In this document: positions 51,981 through 59,391 of the stretch, piece after piece
How the letters are laid out: every line of letters starts with the position of its first letter
Position numbering within the stretch: the first letter of the stretch is position 1
Assembly (NCBI GenBank): GCA_016929905.1
Contig: JAFGHX010000118.1
Span: 1-59,391, forward strand
Direction: 5' to 3'
DNA from: Kiritimatiellia bacterium
GTDB taxonomy: Bacteria > Verrucomicrobiota > Kiritimatiellia > JAFGHX01
DNA length: 59,391 bases
The notes under the pieces: model-generated
What the model saw: only the letters and a program-made list of their open reading frames with translations
Databases searched by the model: none
What the model was told of the DNA's origin: nothing
Made by a program: the position numbers and the translations under genes

Positions 51981-54717
51981 AAGAAGAGCTTTCCCTCCAG
52001 GTGTGCTGGTGAGAAGCAGCCGCTTTGGGCTAGGCAAGGTCGAACTGGATAAGGATGAGACCTTGATCGTTCGGTTTGACCACGGGATCGAGGAATGCCT
52101 TAGGTCGGACCTCTCGCTAACCCACGGTCCGCTGGACGTTGTGAGCAGCCCTGCGTGGCATCCTCCGCTCAGTGTCATCACTCGGTCCCTGGCTGCAGCT
52201 ATTCAGTCCGTGAACGACCAGTGGGGAGTCTTTTCCCGATCCCGCATTGCGCTACTCCCGCATCAGCTTTGGGTTTGTCACCGCGTGATCTCAAACCTTC
52301 CTGCCCGTTGGCTTGTCGCGGACGACGTTGGGCTGGGCAAGACCATTGAGGCGGGCCTGATCCTCTGGCCACTGCTCTCCAAGGGTGTGGTGTCCCGCCT
52401 TCTCGTCATCTGCCCGGCATCTCTAGTCGAACAGTGGCAGTATCGGTTGCGCGAGATGTTCGACATCCGTTTGGCACAGTACGTGTCTCAGGCAGACACG
52501 AACAAAACGGACTTCTGGACCACGCATAATCAGGTGGTTGCCTCTTTACAGACCCTGCGGGACGACCATCGCGGTCGGCACACCCGCCTGTTCGATACAC
52601 CTCAGTGGGACTTGGTGATCGTCGACGAAGCCCACCATCTGAACGCCGATGAGGAGGCCGGCCCGACGCTTGGCTACAGACTGCTGCAGCGCCTGGTCGA
52701 CGATAAGAAGGTCTCATCGATGGTGTTCTTTACAGGGACACCGCACAGGGGGAAGGACTTTGGTTTTCTGTCTTTGATGAAACTGCTTCGACCAGACCTT
52801 TTTGATCCCAGGAAACCCATGCTGCCTCAGATGGCATTCTTGAAGGATGCCATGATCCGGAACAACAAGCAGAATGTCACGGATCTGAAGGGCGAGCGGC
52901 TCTTCAGACCTCCCGTTGTAACTCCTGAAACGTACACATACTCACCTCCTGAGGCACGCTTCTACGAGATGCTGACAGACTTCATCTCCACGGGGAAAGC
53001 CTATGCCTCATCGCTTGGCGCGTCGGACGCGCGACTGGTCGTGCTGGTCTTGATATCGATGCAGAAGTTGGCGTCTAGTTCAGTAGCCGCCATCCACCGT
53101 GCGCTGTCCGGGCGCCTGCAGAGAATCGAGTCTCAGCGCAAGATGCTGGGCCAGCTCAAGGACTTGGCAGATCGGGCACGTGGCGAGATCCTGCCGGCAT
53201 ACGCGGATATCGAGAGCGGTGGCGACCTGGACGCGTTGAGCCAGCTCGAAGAGCAAATAGCGACCCTCGAAACTAGCGTCCGACTGATCGAGGATGAGGA
53301 GCCGCAACTGCGGCAGCTAATTGCCGCCGCGGAGGAAGTGAAGGAAGAGACGAAGATTGGCAAGATTGTCACCCTGCTGGAGACACGATTCCGTGGCCGT
53401 CAGGTGCTCTTCTTCACGGAGTACAAGGCCACCCAGTCGCTGGTTATGTCTGCACTCATGCGGCGCTTTGGCGACGGATGTGTCAGTTTCATCAACGGCG
53501 ACAATAGGGCGGAAGGGGTTATCGGGGCGGATCAGGCGCCCAGAACTATCACCGAAGCCCGAGATACCGCAGCTGAGAGGTTCAACTCGGGAGACGTGCG
53601 CTTCTTGGTGTCTACTGAGGCTGGCGGCGAGGGGATCGACTTGCAGGAGCGGTGCTGCTCCCTAGTCCACGTCGATCTGCCCTGGAACCCGATGCGGCTG
53701 CATCAGCGTGTCGGGCGATTGAACAGGTACGGGCAGACCAGACAGGTGGAGGTGATTACCGTCCGCAACCCAGACACGGTGGAGTCGCGGATATGGGACA
53801 AGCTGAACGGCAAGATCGACCGAATTATGGCGGCACTGGGCCATGTGATGGATGAGCCGGAAGACTTGCTGCAACTCGTTCTAGGGATGACGTCGCCGTC
53901 CGTGTTCCGGCAACTATTCAGTGAAGCATCTGCCGTGTCAGATGGTTCACTTTCGCGTTGGTTCGACAGTCGTACCGCCAGTTTCGGCGGTCAAGATGTC
54001 ATGAGGACTGTAGCGGAAATGGTCGGGCATTGCGACCGGTTCGATTTCCAGAAAGTCTCGGGGAAGATCCCCCCCTTGGATCTGCCCGACCTGAGGCCAT
54101 TCGTGGAGACGATGTTAGCGCTCAATAGGCGAAGGGTTCGTAGCGACGAAGGTGGGATCTCGTTCAAGACGCCCGAGGCCTGGCTTACGGAACCAGCTGT
54201 CAGGACTGCGTACGAGGGGCTTCACTTCAACAGAGGTGTCAAAGCACGCGATGCGGCTCAGCGCATCTTGGGGGTTGGTCACAAGGTCGTAGATCAGGCT
54301 CTTCGTCAGGCCTTGCTGGATGATTCCAGTCTTGCTGGGATGTCTGTGGCAGCGCTGCCGGATCCAGTCATAATCGCCCGGATCGTAGACCGCGTGACGG
54401 CCGATGCGTCGCCCACGAGAGCCGTGGTTGTGGGGGTGGTGTTGAGCACAGATGATCAGGCACCAAGAGAGATCCTCAGGGATTGGGCGCTCATTCAGCT
54501 ACTGAACGAGACACTGGGACGCATGGGCCACCAGACCCAGCAGACCCCTCGACCCGAGGACGGGGACCTAGTGACATCGTCCGCGGAGGCGGCTGTGTCG
54601 TTGATCAGGTCGCGCATAGCCGAGTTGGATCTCAGCTTCAAGCTCCCTTCAGTTGAACTGCTGGCGATTCTGTGGCCCATCCCTCCGGTCGCTGAAAGCA
54701 GTGACCAGGCCAAATGA
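51970..54717 (+). CDS. SNF2-class (HepA/RapA-like) superfamily 2 helicase
   Basis: 915 residues. Motif I GLGKT at 121-125, DEAH at 219-222, motif III FFTGTPHRG, motif IV FFTEYKATQSL, motif V STEAGGEGIDLQE and motif VI HQRVGRLNRYGQ, all typical of SNF2/HepA helicases; a coiled coil insert around 365-455 separates the two RecA domains. An N-terminal 60-residue beta domain (RFGLGKVELDKDETLIVRFD) resembles a Tudor-like module in RapA-type and DISARM-type helicases. It would translocate on DNA. Translation is coupled to the giant gene by an 11-base overlap, so the two proteins surely act together. Confidence 0.9.
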   Translation: MTSERRAFPPGVLVRSSRFGLGKVELDKDETLIVRFDHGIEECLRSDLSLTHGPLDVVSSPAWHPPLSVITRSLAAAIQSVNDQWGVFSRSRIALLPHQLWVCHRVISNLPARWLVADDVGLGKTIEAGLILWPLLSKGVVSRLLVICPASLVEQWQYRLREMFDIRLAQYVSQADTNKTDFWTTHNQVVASLQTLRDDHRGRHTRLFDTPQWDLVIVDEAHHLNADEEAGPTLGYRLLQRLVDDKKVSSMVFFTGTPHRGKDFGFLSLMKLLRPDLFDPRKPMLPQMAFLKDAMIRNNKQNVTDLKGERLFRPPVVTPETYTYSPPEARFYEMLTDFISTGKAYASSLGASDARLVVLVLISMQKLASSSVAAIHRALSGRLQRIESQRKMLGQLKDLADRARGEILPAYADIESGGDLDALSQLEEQIATLETSVRLIEDEEPQLRQLIAAAEEVKEETKIGKIVTLLETRFRGRQVLFFTEYKATQSLVMSALMRRFGDGCVSFINGDNRAEGVIGADQAPRTITEARDTAAERFNSGDVRFLVSTEAGGEGIDLQERCCSLVHVDLPWNPMRLHQRVGRLNRYGQTRQVEVITVRNPDTVESRIWDKLNGKIDRIMAALGHVMDEPEDLLQLVLGMTSPSVFRQLFSEASAVSDGSLSRWFDSRTASFGGQDVMRTVAEMVGHCDRFDFQKVSGKIPPLDLPDLRPFVETMLALNRRRVRSDEGGISFKTPEAWLTEPAVRTAYEGLHFNRGVKARDAAQRILGVGHKVVDQALRQALLDDSSLAGMSVAALPDPVIIARIVDRVTADASPTRAVVVGVVLSTDDQAPREILRDWALIQLLNETLGRMGHQTQQTPRPEDGDLVTSSAEAAVSLIRSRIAELDLSFKLPSVELLAILWPIPPVAESSDQAK

Positions 54718-54793
54718 CTGCCGACGCGTCGGGTTGCTCGATCACAGGTGGGGGTGGTCCATTCCGAGAATCCAACCTTCAACATGTCTATCA
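54718..54793. terminator. Short gap with small palindrome between convergent genes
   Basis: GTCTAT/ATAGAC (54786-54791 and 54796-54801) pairs over six bases around a four-base loop, overlapping the end of the DHH fragment. It may be a weak bidirectional terminator; nothing else is visible. Confidence 0.3.
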
Positions 54794-55501
54794 CTATAGA
54801 CGATCAAGAATCAGCCTCCGGGCCGCGCCGACAAACGAGTCACCATCGATATCCGCCTCAACGGCGCTGATTCTTACTGGGCTCTTGTGCCCCGCCACAC
54901 TGAGTCGCACTCCGTCTATCGTATGCTCGCCGTGCAGAAAGCTCAGGTCCATGCCCCGGTCAATCGAATCGCCACCCAAGAGGACAGCGTTCCGGATCAC
55001 AGTTCCCACGACCTGCACATTGTGGACTTCGACAACCAGACGGGAGACGAGCAGGAACCCGTGCTCCTTCCTGAGATCGATCCACCCGACCCGCCGGCCA
55101 GACTTCGCGAACAGGACCTGCGCGCCTGCTGCAAGCTTCCGCTCGCGACCAACGTGCTCCGAATAGTACCAGCGAGACAACTCCTGGTGCTCAGGAACCA
55201 TTGCGAAGCCCATTGCGAGAGCTTTGAGAACTGCCTCCGTTTGCGCGTAGTGCTGGGGCTGCATGAGCGCGGCCAGTAACCCGAACCGTTCAACAATAGC
55301 GGGGTCCTCCGAACTGGATTTTTCACTCAGCAGACGCAGCCATTCCGTGCTCGTATCGTCGCCGCGGAGTCTTTCCCGCCACACGATTGCAGCGGCCGTA
55401 GTCTTCCGCGTGTCAACGCAGTACGTGGCGCACCATGTCTTGACTCCCGGTGTCTCATCCCATCCGTTGTGGTGGTCGTATACGTGAATACTGGTCCCCA
55501 T
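54794..55501 (-). pseudogene. 5'-truncated DHH-type phosphoesterase
   Basis: Up to 235 residues, beginning directly at the DHH motif (SIHVYDHHNG). DHH enzymes have about 100 residues with earlier metal-binding Asp motifs before this point; those are missing. The rest is helical (LAALMQPQHYAQTEAVLKAL) and ends with a DHHA1-like part (VGTVIRNAVLLGGDSIDRGM to GAARRLILDRL). The open frame has an ATG at 55494 so it could yield a peptide, but it lacks most of the active site. The missing 5' part ends exactly where the oppositely oriented surface-protein fragment begins, so the gene was cut by a rearrangement. Confidence 0.6.
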
Positions 55502-58052
55502 CCCGGTGCCGGCCGACTACGACGGCCACGATGGCGCCGATATCGCCCTGTACAACCCCGCCGACGGGAAGTGGTACGTGGATACGCAACTCTATTCGCT
55601 CACCTTCGTCAGCGAATACGGCACGCCGCACCTGAGTGGCGCGGTGCCCGTATTCGGAAAATACCGGGCTGGCGTCGTGGTGCAGTGGAACGCCGACTCG
55701 CCCAAGGAACTGGGGCCGGGCCACCTCGCCTGGCCGACCCCGGCGCAGGGCAGTGTGGCGATGACTTCTGATAAGACAGTCCAGATCGACTGGCGTGAGG
55801 AAATTGCGTTCACGGCCTATAACGACCTGTCGTGGGCGTGCGGACAACTGGCCCAGAACATCACCCATTATACGACCGGCTCGGCCGCCGGGCCACTGGT
55901 GGACTATGACACCGGCCGCACGCTGGATGTGCACCTATTGGTGACGGGCGGGAGTTGGAACGGGGGCAGCCACACGCTGCAGGGCGCCAATGGCACCGCG
56001 GGTACCGACGCGGCCGAGGAGTTCGGCGGTAAGGTCGATTGCACCGGCGTCATCAGCTACAGCGCCGAGCCTGTGGTGCTGACCTTCAGTGGGCTTGACC
56101 CCGCCTCCTCCTATGAACTCACCGTGTTCGGGAACCGCAACGAGACAAGCTATACCGATCGGCTCACCCGCTACGTCGTAAACGGGGCCGCCGACTTTCT
56201 GAACCATGGGTCGATCGGAGCCGAAAGCTCGGGACTCAGCGATCCGGGTCTGACCGCGGTTGCCGGTGCGAACACCGCGGCCGGGCATGTCGCACGATTC
56301 CGCAACGTGCGGCCTGGCGCGGACGGCACGATCACGCTGTGCGCTGCGCCGGATGGCGACCTGAACAAACCCTACATCAATGCGACCAAGCTGCAACTGG
56401 AGACCGATACCGACAACGACGGCATGCCCGACGCTTGGGAAGAGAAATATGGGCTGAACAAGCACGACGCCTCAGACGCCGGACTGGACGCGGACGGGGA
56501 CGGTGTGACTAATGGACTGGAGTTCCACGACGGCACAGACCCGAACAACACCGACAGCGATCATGACGGCATGGTCGACGGCTGGGAGAAGGCGCATAAC
56601 CGCAACCCGCGCAAAGACGACGCGGCAGTGGATACCGACGGGGACGGGCTCGCTGACGGGACAGAGCACGATTCGGGCACCGACCCCGACAACGACAGCG
56701 ACCCCGCCGAATCGGACAAGATCACGATCGAACTCACAACGGGTGACACCAGCGGCACCAAGTCCGAAACGTACACGCTGAAGGCCGGAAGCGGGTCGCG
56801 TGTGACCGGCGGGGAAGGCAGCACCACAACCGAACCGAAGAAATTCGTGAGGGGCCGCCAGTACGACGTGACCCTGATGCACGTGCGCAGTACCAAACCG
56901 AAGGGTGAAGAGGACTACGACTACGTCGCTCAAGTTGGCGGCAAGCGGACCGGTGCACCCGCCAAAGGCTGGTTCTGTGGTCCGAACTTCTGCGTAAACG
57001 ACGAGGAAGGATTGCTCGGGGATTACGATCCGGATACGCCCAACCCGACGGCGAACACCTTTGGAGGCAAAAAGGCCATCCTATATGTAGGAATTGTGGA
57101 CATGAACGCCCCTCGGGTCTTCTGTTGGAATGATTCCACCGCCAGAAGTCAAATAGTCGTGAAGCTGTGTTCTCTGGCTGGCAGCGGTGGGTTGGTGGGT
57201 GATCTGACCGTTCGCATATTGGACGAGGCAGGCACGCATGTAAGAAACGTCCGTTTGTGGGAGCACGTTCAGGACGACACATATTCGTGTGAGTGGGACG
57301 GCTGCGACGATGAAGAGCACCGGGTAAGCTATGGACACTACGTAATAAGGGCTGATTGGGACATCGGCACAGGCGTCTTCTCAGCCGAGGCTCCAATCAC
57401 TGTGTTCAAGGTGGACACACGGTTCGAAGCGAAGGATGCTTGGCAGACCCTGGAACTAATCCCCAAGGGGATTGACGCGGTGGATGAGGAACAATGGGAC
57501 GGCGGTGGTCCCATCCCAATTCGGTTTCGTATTTTTGGCAGGCACTATATTGATCTCATCTACCAGCGGGGGTTTGGCCATGAGTTCTGGCTCCAAGTGA
57601 CTCCTCAAGATACTCCCATCGAAAAAGTCCAGTGCGATGCTGAATTCAAAGCCGTGGCGTTGGGCAAGTTGAGTGGCGAAGGATCGTCGGCCGGAACCAA
57701 ACTCAGAGTGGTGTGGGGAGTCAGCGAGTATGTCTTTGCCCCCGGCGCGGACCCTAAGAAGGAGGAGGTCTTCTCTGAACAGCGCCTTTACGAGTTCACG
57801 ACCGGCGATGCGGAAAAATCCGTAAACGGGAATCCCGAAGGCACCAAGGGCGGATTGCAGCTGAAGGTGGGCGAGAACGCCGAGGGAGAGCCGTGGGGAT
57901 TCAATCGACGCTACATTTTGTGGCTCCGGGGGGACGGCGAAGTGTCCGTAAGAGGAACGTCGCACGAGGGCGAAGTCGACACAATGAGCGCGGGCGGTTG
58001 GGGTGTTGGTTTTTCAGAGTACAGGATCACAAATTTCAAGGCGATACAGTAA
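55491..58052 (+). CDS. Large surface protein with VCBS/FG-GAP start and thrombospondin type 3 calcium repeats, 5'-truncated
   Basis: About 850 residues visible. The first residues (VPIPVPADYDGHDGADIALY and YNPADGKWYVDTQLYS) are a VCBS/FG-GAP-like repeat unit that normally follows a signal peptide and earlier repeats; an in-frame TGA at 55485 lies just before. A beta domain follows, then about 100 residues of TSP3-like calcium loops (DTDNDGMPDAWEE, DSDHDGMVDGWEK, DTDGDGLADGTEHDSGTDPD). The C-terminal half (residues about 430-848) is beta-rich with no known catalytic residues. Likely a secreted or surface-bound calcium-dependent protein. The only starts are GTG 55506 or later, with no signal peptide, so the 5' end is missing. 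Confidence 0.65.
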   Translation: MVPIPVPADYDGHDGADIALYNPADGKWYVDTQLYSLTFVSEYGTPHLSGAVPVFGKYRAGVVVQWNADSPKELGPGHLAWPTPAQGSVAMTSDKTVQIDWREEIAFTAYNDLSWACGQLAQNITHYTTGSAAGPLVDYDTGRTLDVHLLVTGGSWNGGSHTLQGANGTAGTDAAEEFGGKVDCTGVISYSAEPVVLTFSGLDPASSYELTVFGNRNETSYTDRLTRYVVNGAADFLNHGSIGAESSGLSDPGLTAVAGANTAAGHVARFRNVRPGADGTITLCAAPDGDLNKPYINATKLQLETDTDNDGMPDAWEEKYGLNKHDASDAGLDADGDGVTNGLEFHDGTDPNNTDSDHDGMVDGWEKAHNRNPRKDDAAVDTDGDGLADGTEHDSGTDPDNDSDPAESDKITIELTTGDTSGTKSETYTLKAGSGSRVTGGEGSTTTEPKKFVRGRQYDVTLMHVRSTKPKGEEDYDYVAQVGGKRTGAPAKGWFCGPNFCVNDEEGLLGDYDPDTPNPTANTFGGKKAILYVGIVDMNAPRVFCWNDSTARSQIVVKLCSLAGSGGLVGDLTVRILDEAGTHVRNVRLWEHVQDDTYSCEWDGCDDEEHRVSYGHYVIRADWDIGTGVFSAEAPITVFKVDTRFEAKDAWQTLELIPKGIDAVDEEQWDGGGPIPIRFRIFGRHYIDLIYQRGFGHEFWLQVTPQDTPIEKVQCDAEFKAVALGKLSGEGSSAGTKLRVVWGVSEYVFAPGADPKKEEVFSEQRLYEFTTGDAEKSVNGNPEGTKGGLQLKVGENAEGEPWGFNRRYILWLRGDGEVSVRGTSHEGEVDTMSAGGWGVGFSEYRITNFKAIQ

Positions 58053-58104
58053 GATGTTGAGAATCTGGAGACGAGAATTCAGAAAACGAAAGGCACGGAA
58101 GAGC

Positions 58105-59082
58105 ATGAACAGACAAAACGGAAGACAGACAGTCGAGTGGACGGGTCTGCTGTTGACGGTGGTGCTTACCTCGATTTCGACGGCCGCGGACATCGACACA
58201 CGCCTCGACACGCTGAAGGCTCAGTGGGCCAGCGCCGTGTTCGTTCAGGCGGGGCCTTTCGCGCGGATTGCCTGCGTGGGAGTGGATGTTGAGGATGAAC
58301 GCGTGGAATTCGTGTTGGCATTGGACAAGCAGAAGCCGGGGAACTCCAAACTGGGTACAGTGTTCCTGTTCACAGATAAGGGGGACGGGTATGTGCTGGA
58401 GCGGGCGTCATCGTTCGGAGGAAGGGCAGAGGGCAAGACGGTCGAAGCCGAAGTGTGGGCTTGCCCTTTGGTCGATATTGCGACGCGGGAATTGACGCTC
58501 TCTGTGTTTGTGGCTGGAGAAGACGCGGGACTTCGCGAGTTACCTCCCGTCCGGGTGAGTCAGAGCCTGACAAAATCCGTTGTGGCTGCACGCAGTCGTC
58601 TTCTAGCTCGCCTTGAGAAATCGCAAGACGGCGAATCGCCGGAGCTGACGTCACGTGAGCTCCTCGGCTTGGCCGGACAATCCGGCAACAAAGGCACGGA
58701 GGCACTGGTGAGACGCCTTGCCCTTCACCCTAGCAAGGACGTGCGTGATATGTGCGTGTGTCTGCTGGCTCGATCGAAACGAGACGGATCGACCACGGAA
58801 GAGCTCATCAGAGCGTCTCTGCCGGGCGGTGAAGGCGAGAAAATTATAGAGGAAATTCGAATCCTGAAATCGGTCTTCGCCGCAGGTTCTGATGTGGACA
58901 CACTTCTCAAAGTGGCCGAAACAGACAACGACGAAGCCAAAGAATGGGTGCTGGTTCGGCTTGCGCACCAGGGCAAGAAGGATCTGTTTTCAGGGGTGAA
59001 ACCCCGATTCAGTTGGACTCGCACCAACACTTTGCTGCCGGCATTGAGCGCCTTGGCGGACGCACGCAAGGGTAAGAACTAG
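58105..59082 (+). CDS. Secreted HEAT-like repeat protein
   Basis: 325 residues. A signal peptide after MNRQNGRQTVEW (TGLLLTVVLTSISTAAD). An N-terminal beta domain (VEFVLALDKQKPGNSKLGTV) precedes helical HEAT-like repeats (GNKGTEALVRRLALHPSKDV, RDMCVCLLARSKRD, DTLLKVAETDNDEAKEWVLV). The start at 58105 is chosen for the signal peptide and GGAAGAG upstream; ATG 58054, two bases after the previous stop, is possible. It follows the calcium-repeat protein closely and is likely in the same operon. Function unknown. Confidence 0.68.
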   Translation: MNRQNGRQTVEWTGLLLTVVLTSISTAADIDTRLDTLKAQWASAVFVQAGPFARIACVGVDVEDERVEFVLALDKQKPGNSKLGTVFLFTDKGDGYVLERASSFGGRAEGKTVEAEVWACPLVDIATRELTLSVFVAGEDAGLRELPPVRVSQSLTKSVVAARSRLLARLEKSQDGESPELTSRELLGLAGQSGNKGTEALVRRLALHPSKDVRDMCVCLLARSKRDGSTTEELIRASLPGGEGEKIIEEIRILKSVFAAGSDVDTLLKVAETDNDEAKEWVLVRLAHQGKKDLFSGVKPRFSWTRTNTLLPALSALADARKGKN

Positions 59083-59391
59083 AGCACTGCGGGAGGCGGA
59101 GACAAAACCAGTGACCTCACGCACGCTGTGCGCAAGGGTATTCCGGGGGCGCCAACCCTCTGTCGCCGCCGGGTTCCCGCTAGCCATTTCTCGTTACACA
59201 CGCTAACCCCGCAGACCCCGCAACTACGGACAAGAGAAATGGAGCAGACTTGTCCATTTCGAGCTACATGTTGTGGGTTGGCACTTCTTAGCGGCTGTTT
59301 TGGGCCCTGTTTTCTTGATTTAAGGAATCTGGCGCCTGTGGCATGAAGCCGGTGCCATGCCCCGGGCGAATCGATATGTTCTGCCGGGCCA
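59083..59391. other. Right end of the window, no gene recognised
   Basis: About 310 bases after the HEAT-like protein. Frames here are short and not protein-like; a 72-codon frame from 59128 has no ribosome site and a composition unlike a gene. No terminator hairpin is obvious. Confidence 0.4.

Noticed and set aside
59128..59346. 72-codon frame at the right end
   Set aside because: No ribosome site, Cys/Pro-rich product unlike a protein, no neighbours to support it.

Overview
This looks like a chromosomal stretch of a high-GC, free-living Gram-negative bacterium. The gene mix (sigma-54, a PocR/AraC-type regulator, uroporphyrinogen-decarboxylase-like protein, CPBP membrane protease, secreted lectin-fold and calcium-repeat proteins, a CreBCD-like set) and the abundance of dispersed short repeats suggest the PVC group (Kiritimatiellota/Verrucomicrobiota-like) or a neighbouring phylum such as Planctomycetota. 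That placement is inference; no rRNA, tRNA or universal marker gene is present. All calls come from reading the sequence, with no database search.

Left third (about 1-25,800), core genome: a giant internally duplicated CPBP-type membrane protein; a secreted protein; a decayed gene; a sugar catabolic operon (class II aldolase, FucI-like isomerase, FGGY kinase) with a divergent PocR/AraC regulator; a small Ig-like protein plus membrane peptide; fructose-bisphosphate aldolase; rpoN; a YycJ-like MBL hydrolase facing queG-aroK; a secreted CARDB-type protein; an AraC regulator divergent from a UroD-like methyltransferase; a MscS channel; and an RNA-repair locus in which rtcB is intact but rtcA and its activator rtcR survive only as fragments. 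Intergenic gaps hold families of 7-, 8- and 12-bp degenerate tandem repeats, often as facing inverted pairs, and a 265-bp multi-hairpin element behind rpoN.

Middle (26,400-37,000): an RloA/RloB ATPase-TOPRIM pair beside the rtc scar, an alpha/beta hydrolase, a creB-creC-unknown-creD operon and one uncharacterised conserved-looking gene.

Right (37,300-54,700): a defence island that reads as lower in GC. A nitrilase-fold protein and an excisionase-type HTH protein diverge from a complete QatABCD anti-phage operon. This runs without a break into a 2,763-residue sacsin-like protein with two widely separated Bergerat-type ATPase modules, then an SNF2-class helicase whose start overlaps the giant gene. 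This six-gene array, with the giant ATPase/helicase pair as a possible new effector or independent system, is the most interesting object in the window. The island ends at about 55,490, where a DHH-phosphoesterase fragment missing its 5' part abuts, head to head, a calcium-repeat surface protein also missing its 5' part. This is a sharp recombination (or assembly) junction. A HEAT-like secreted protein follows.
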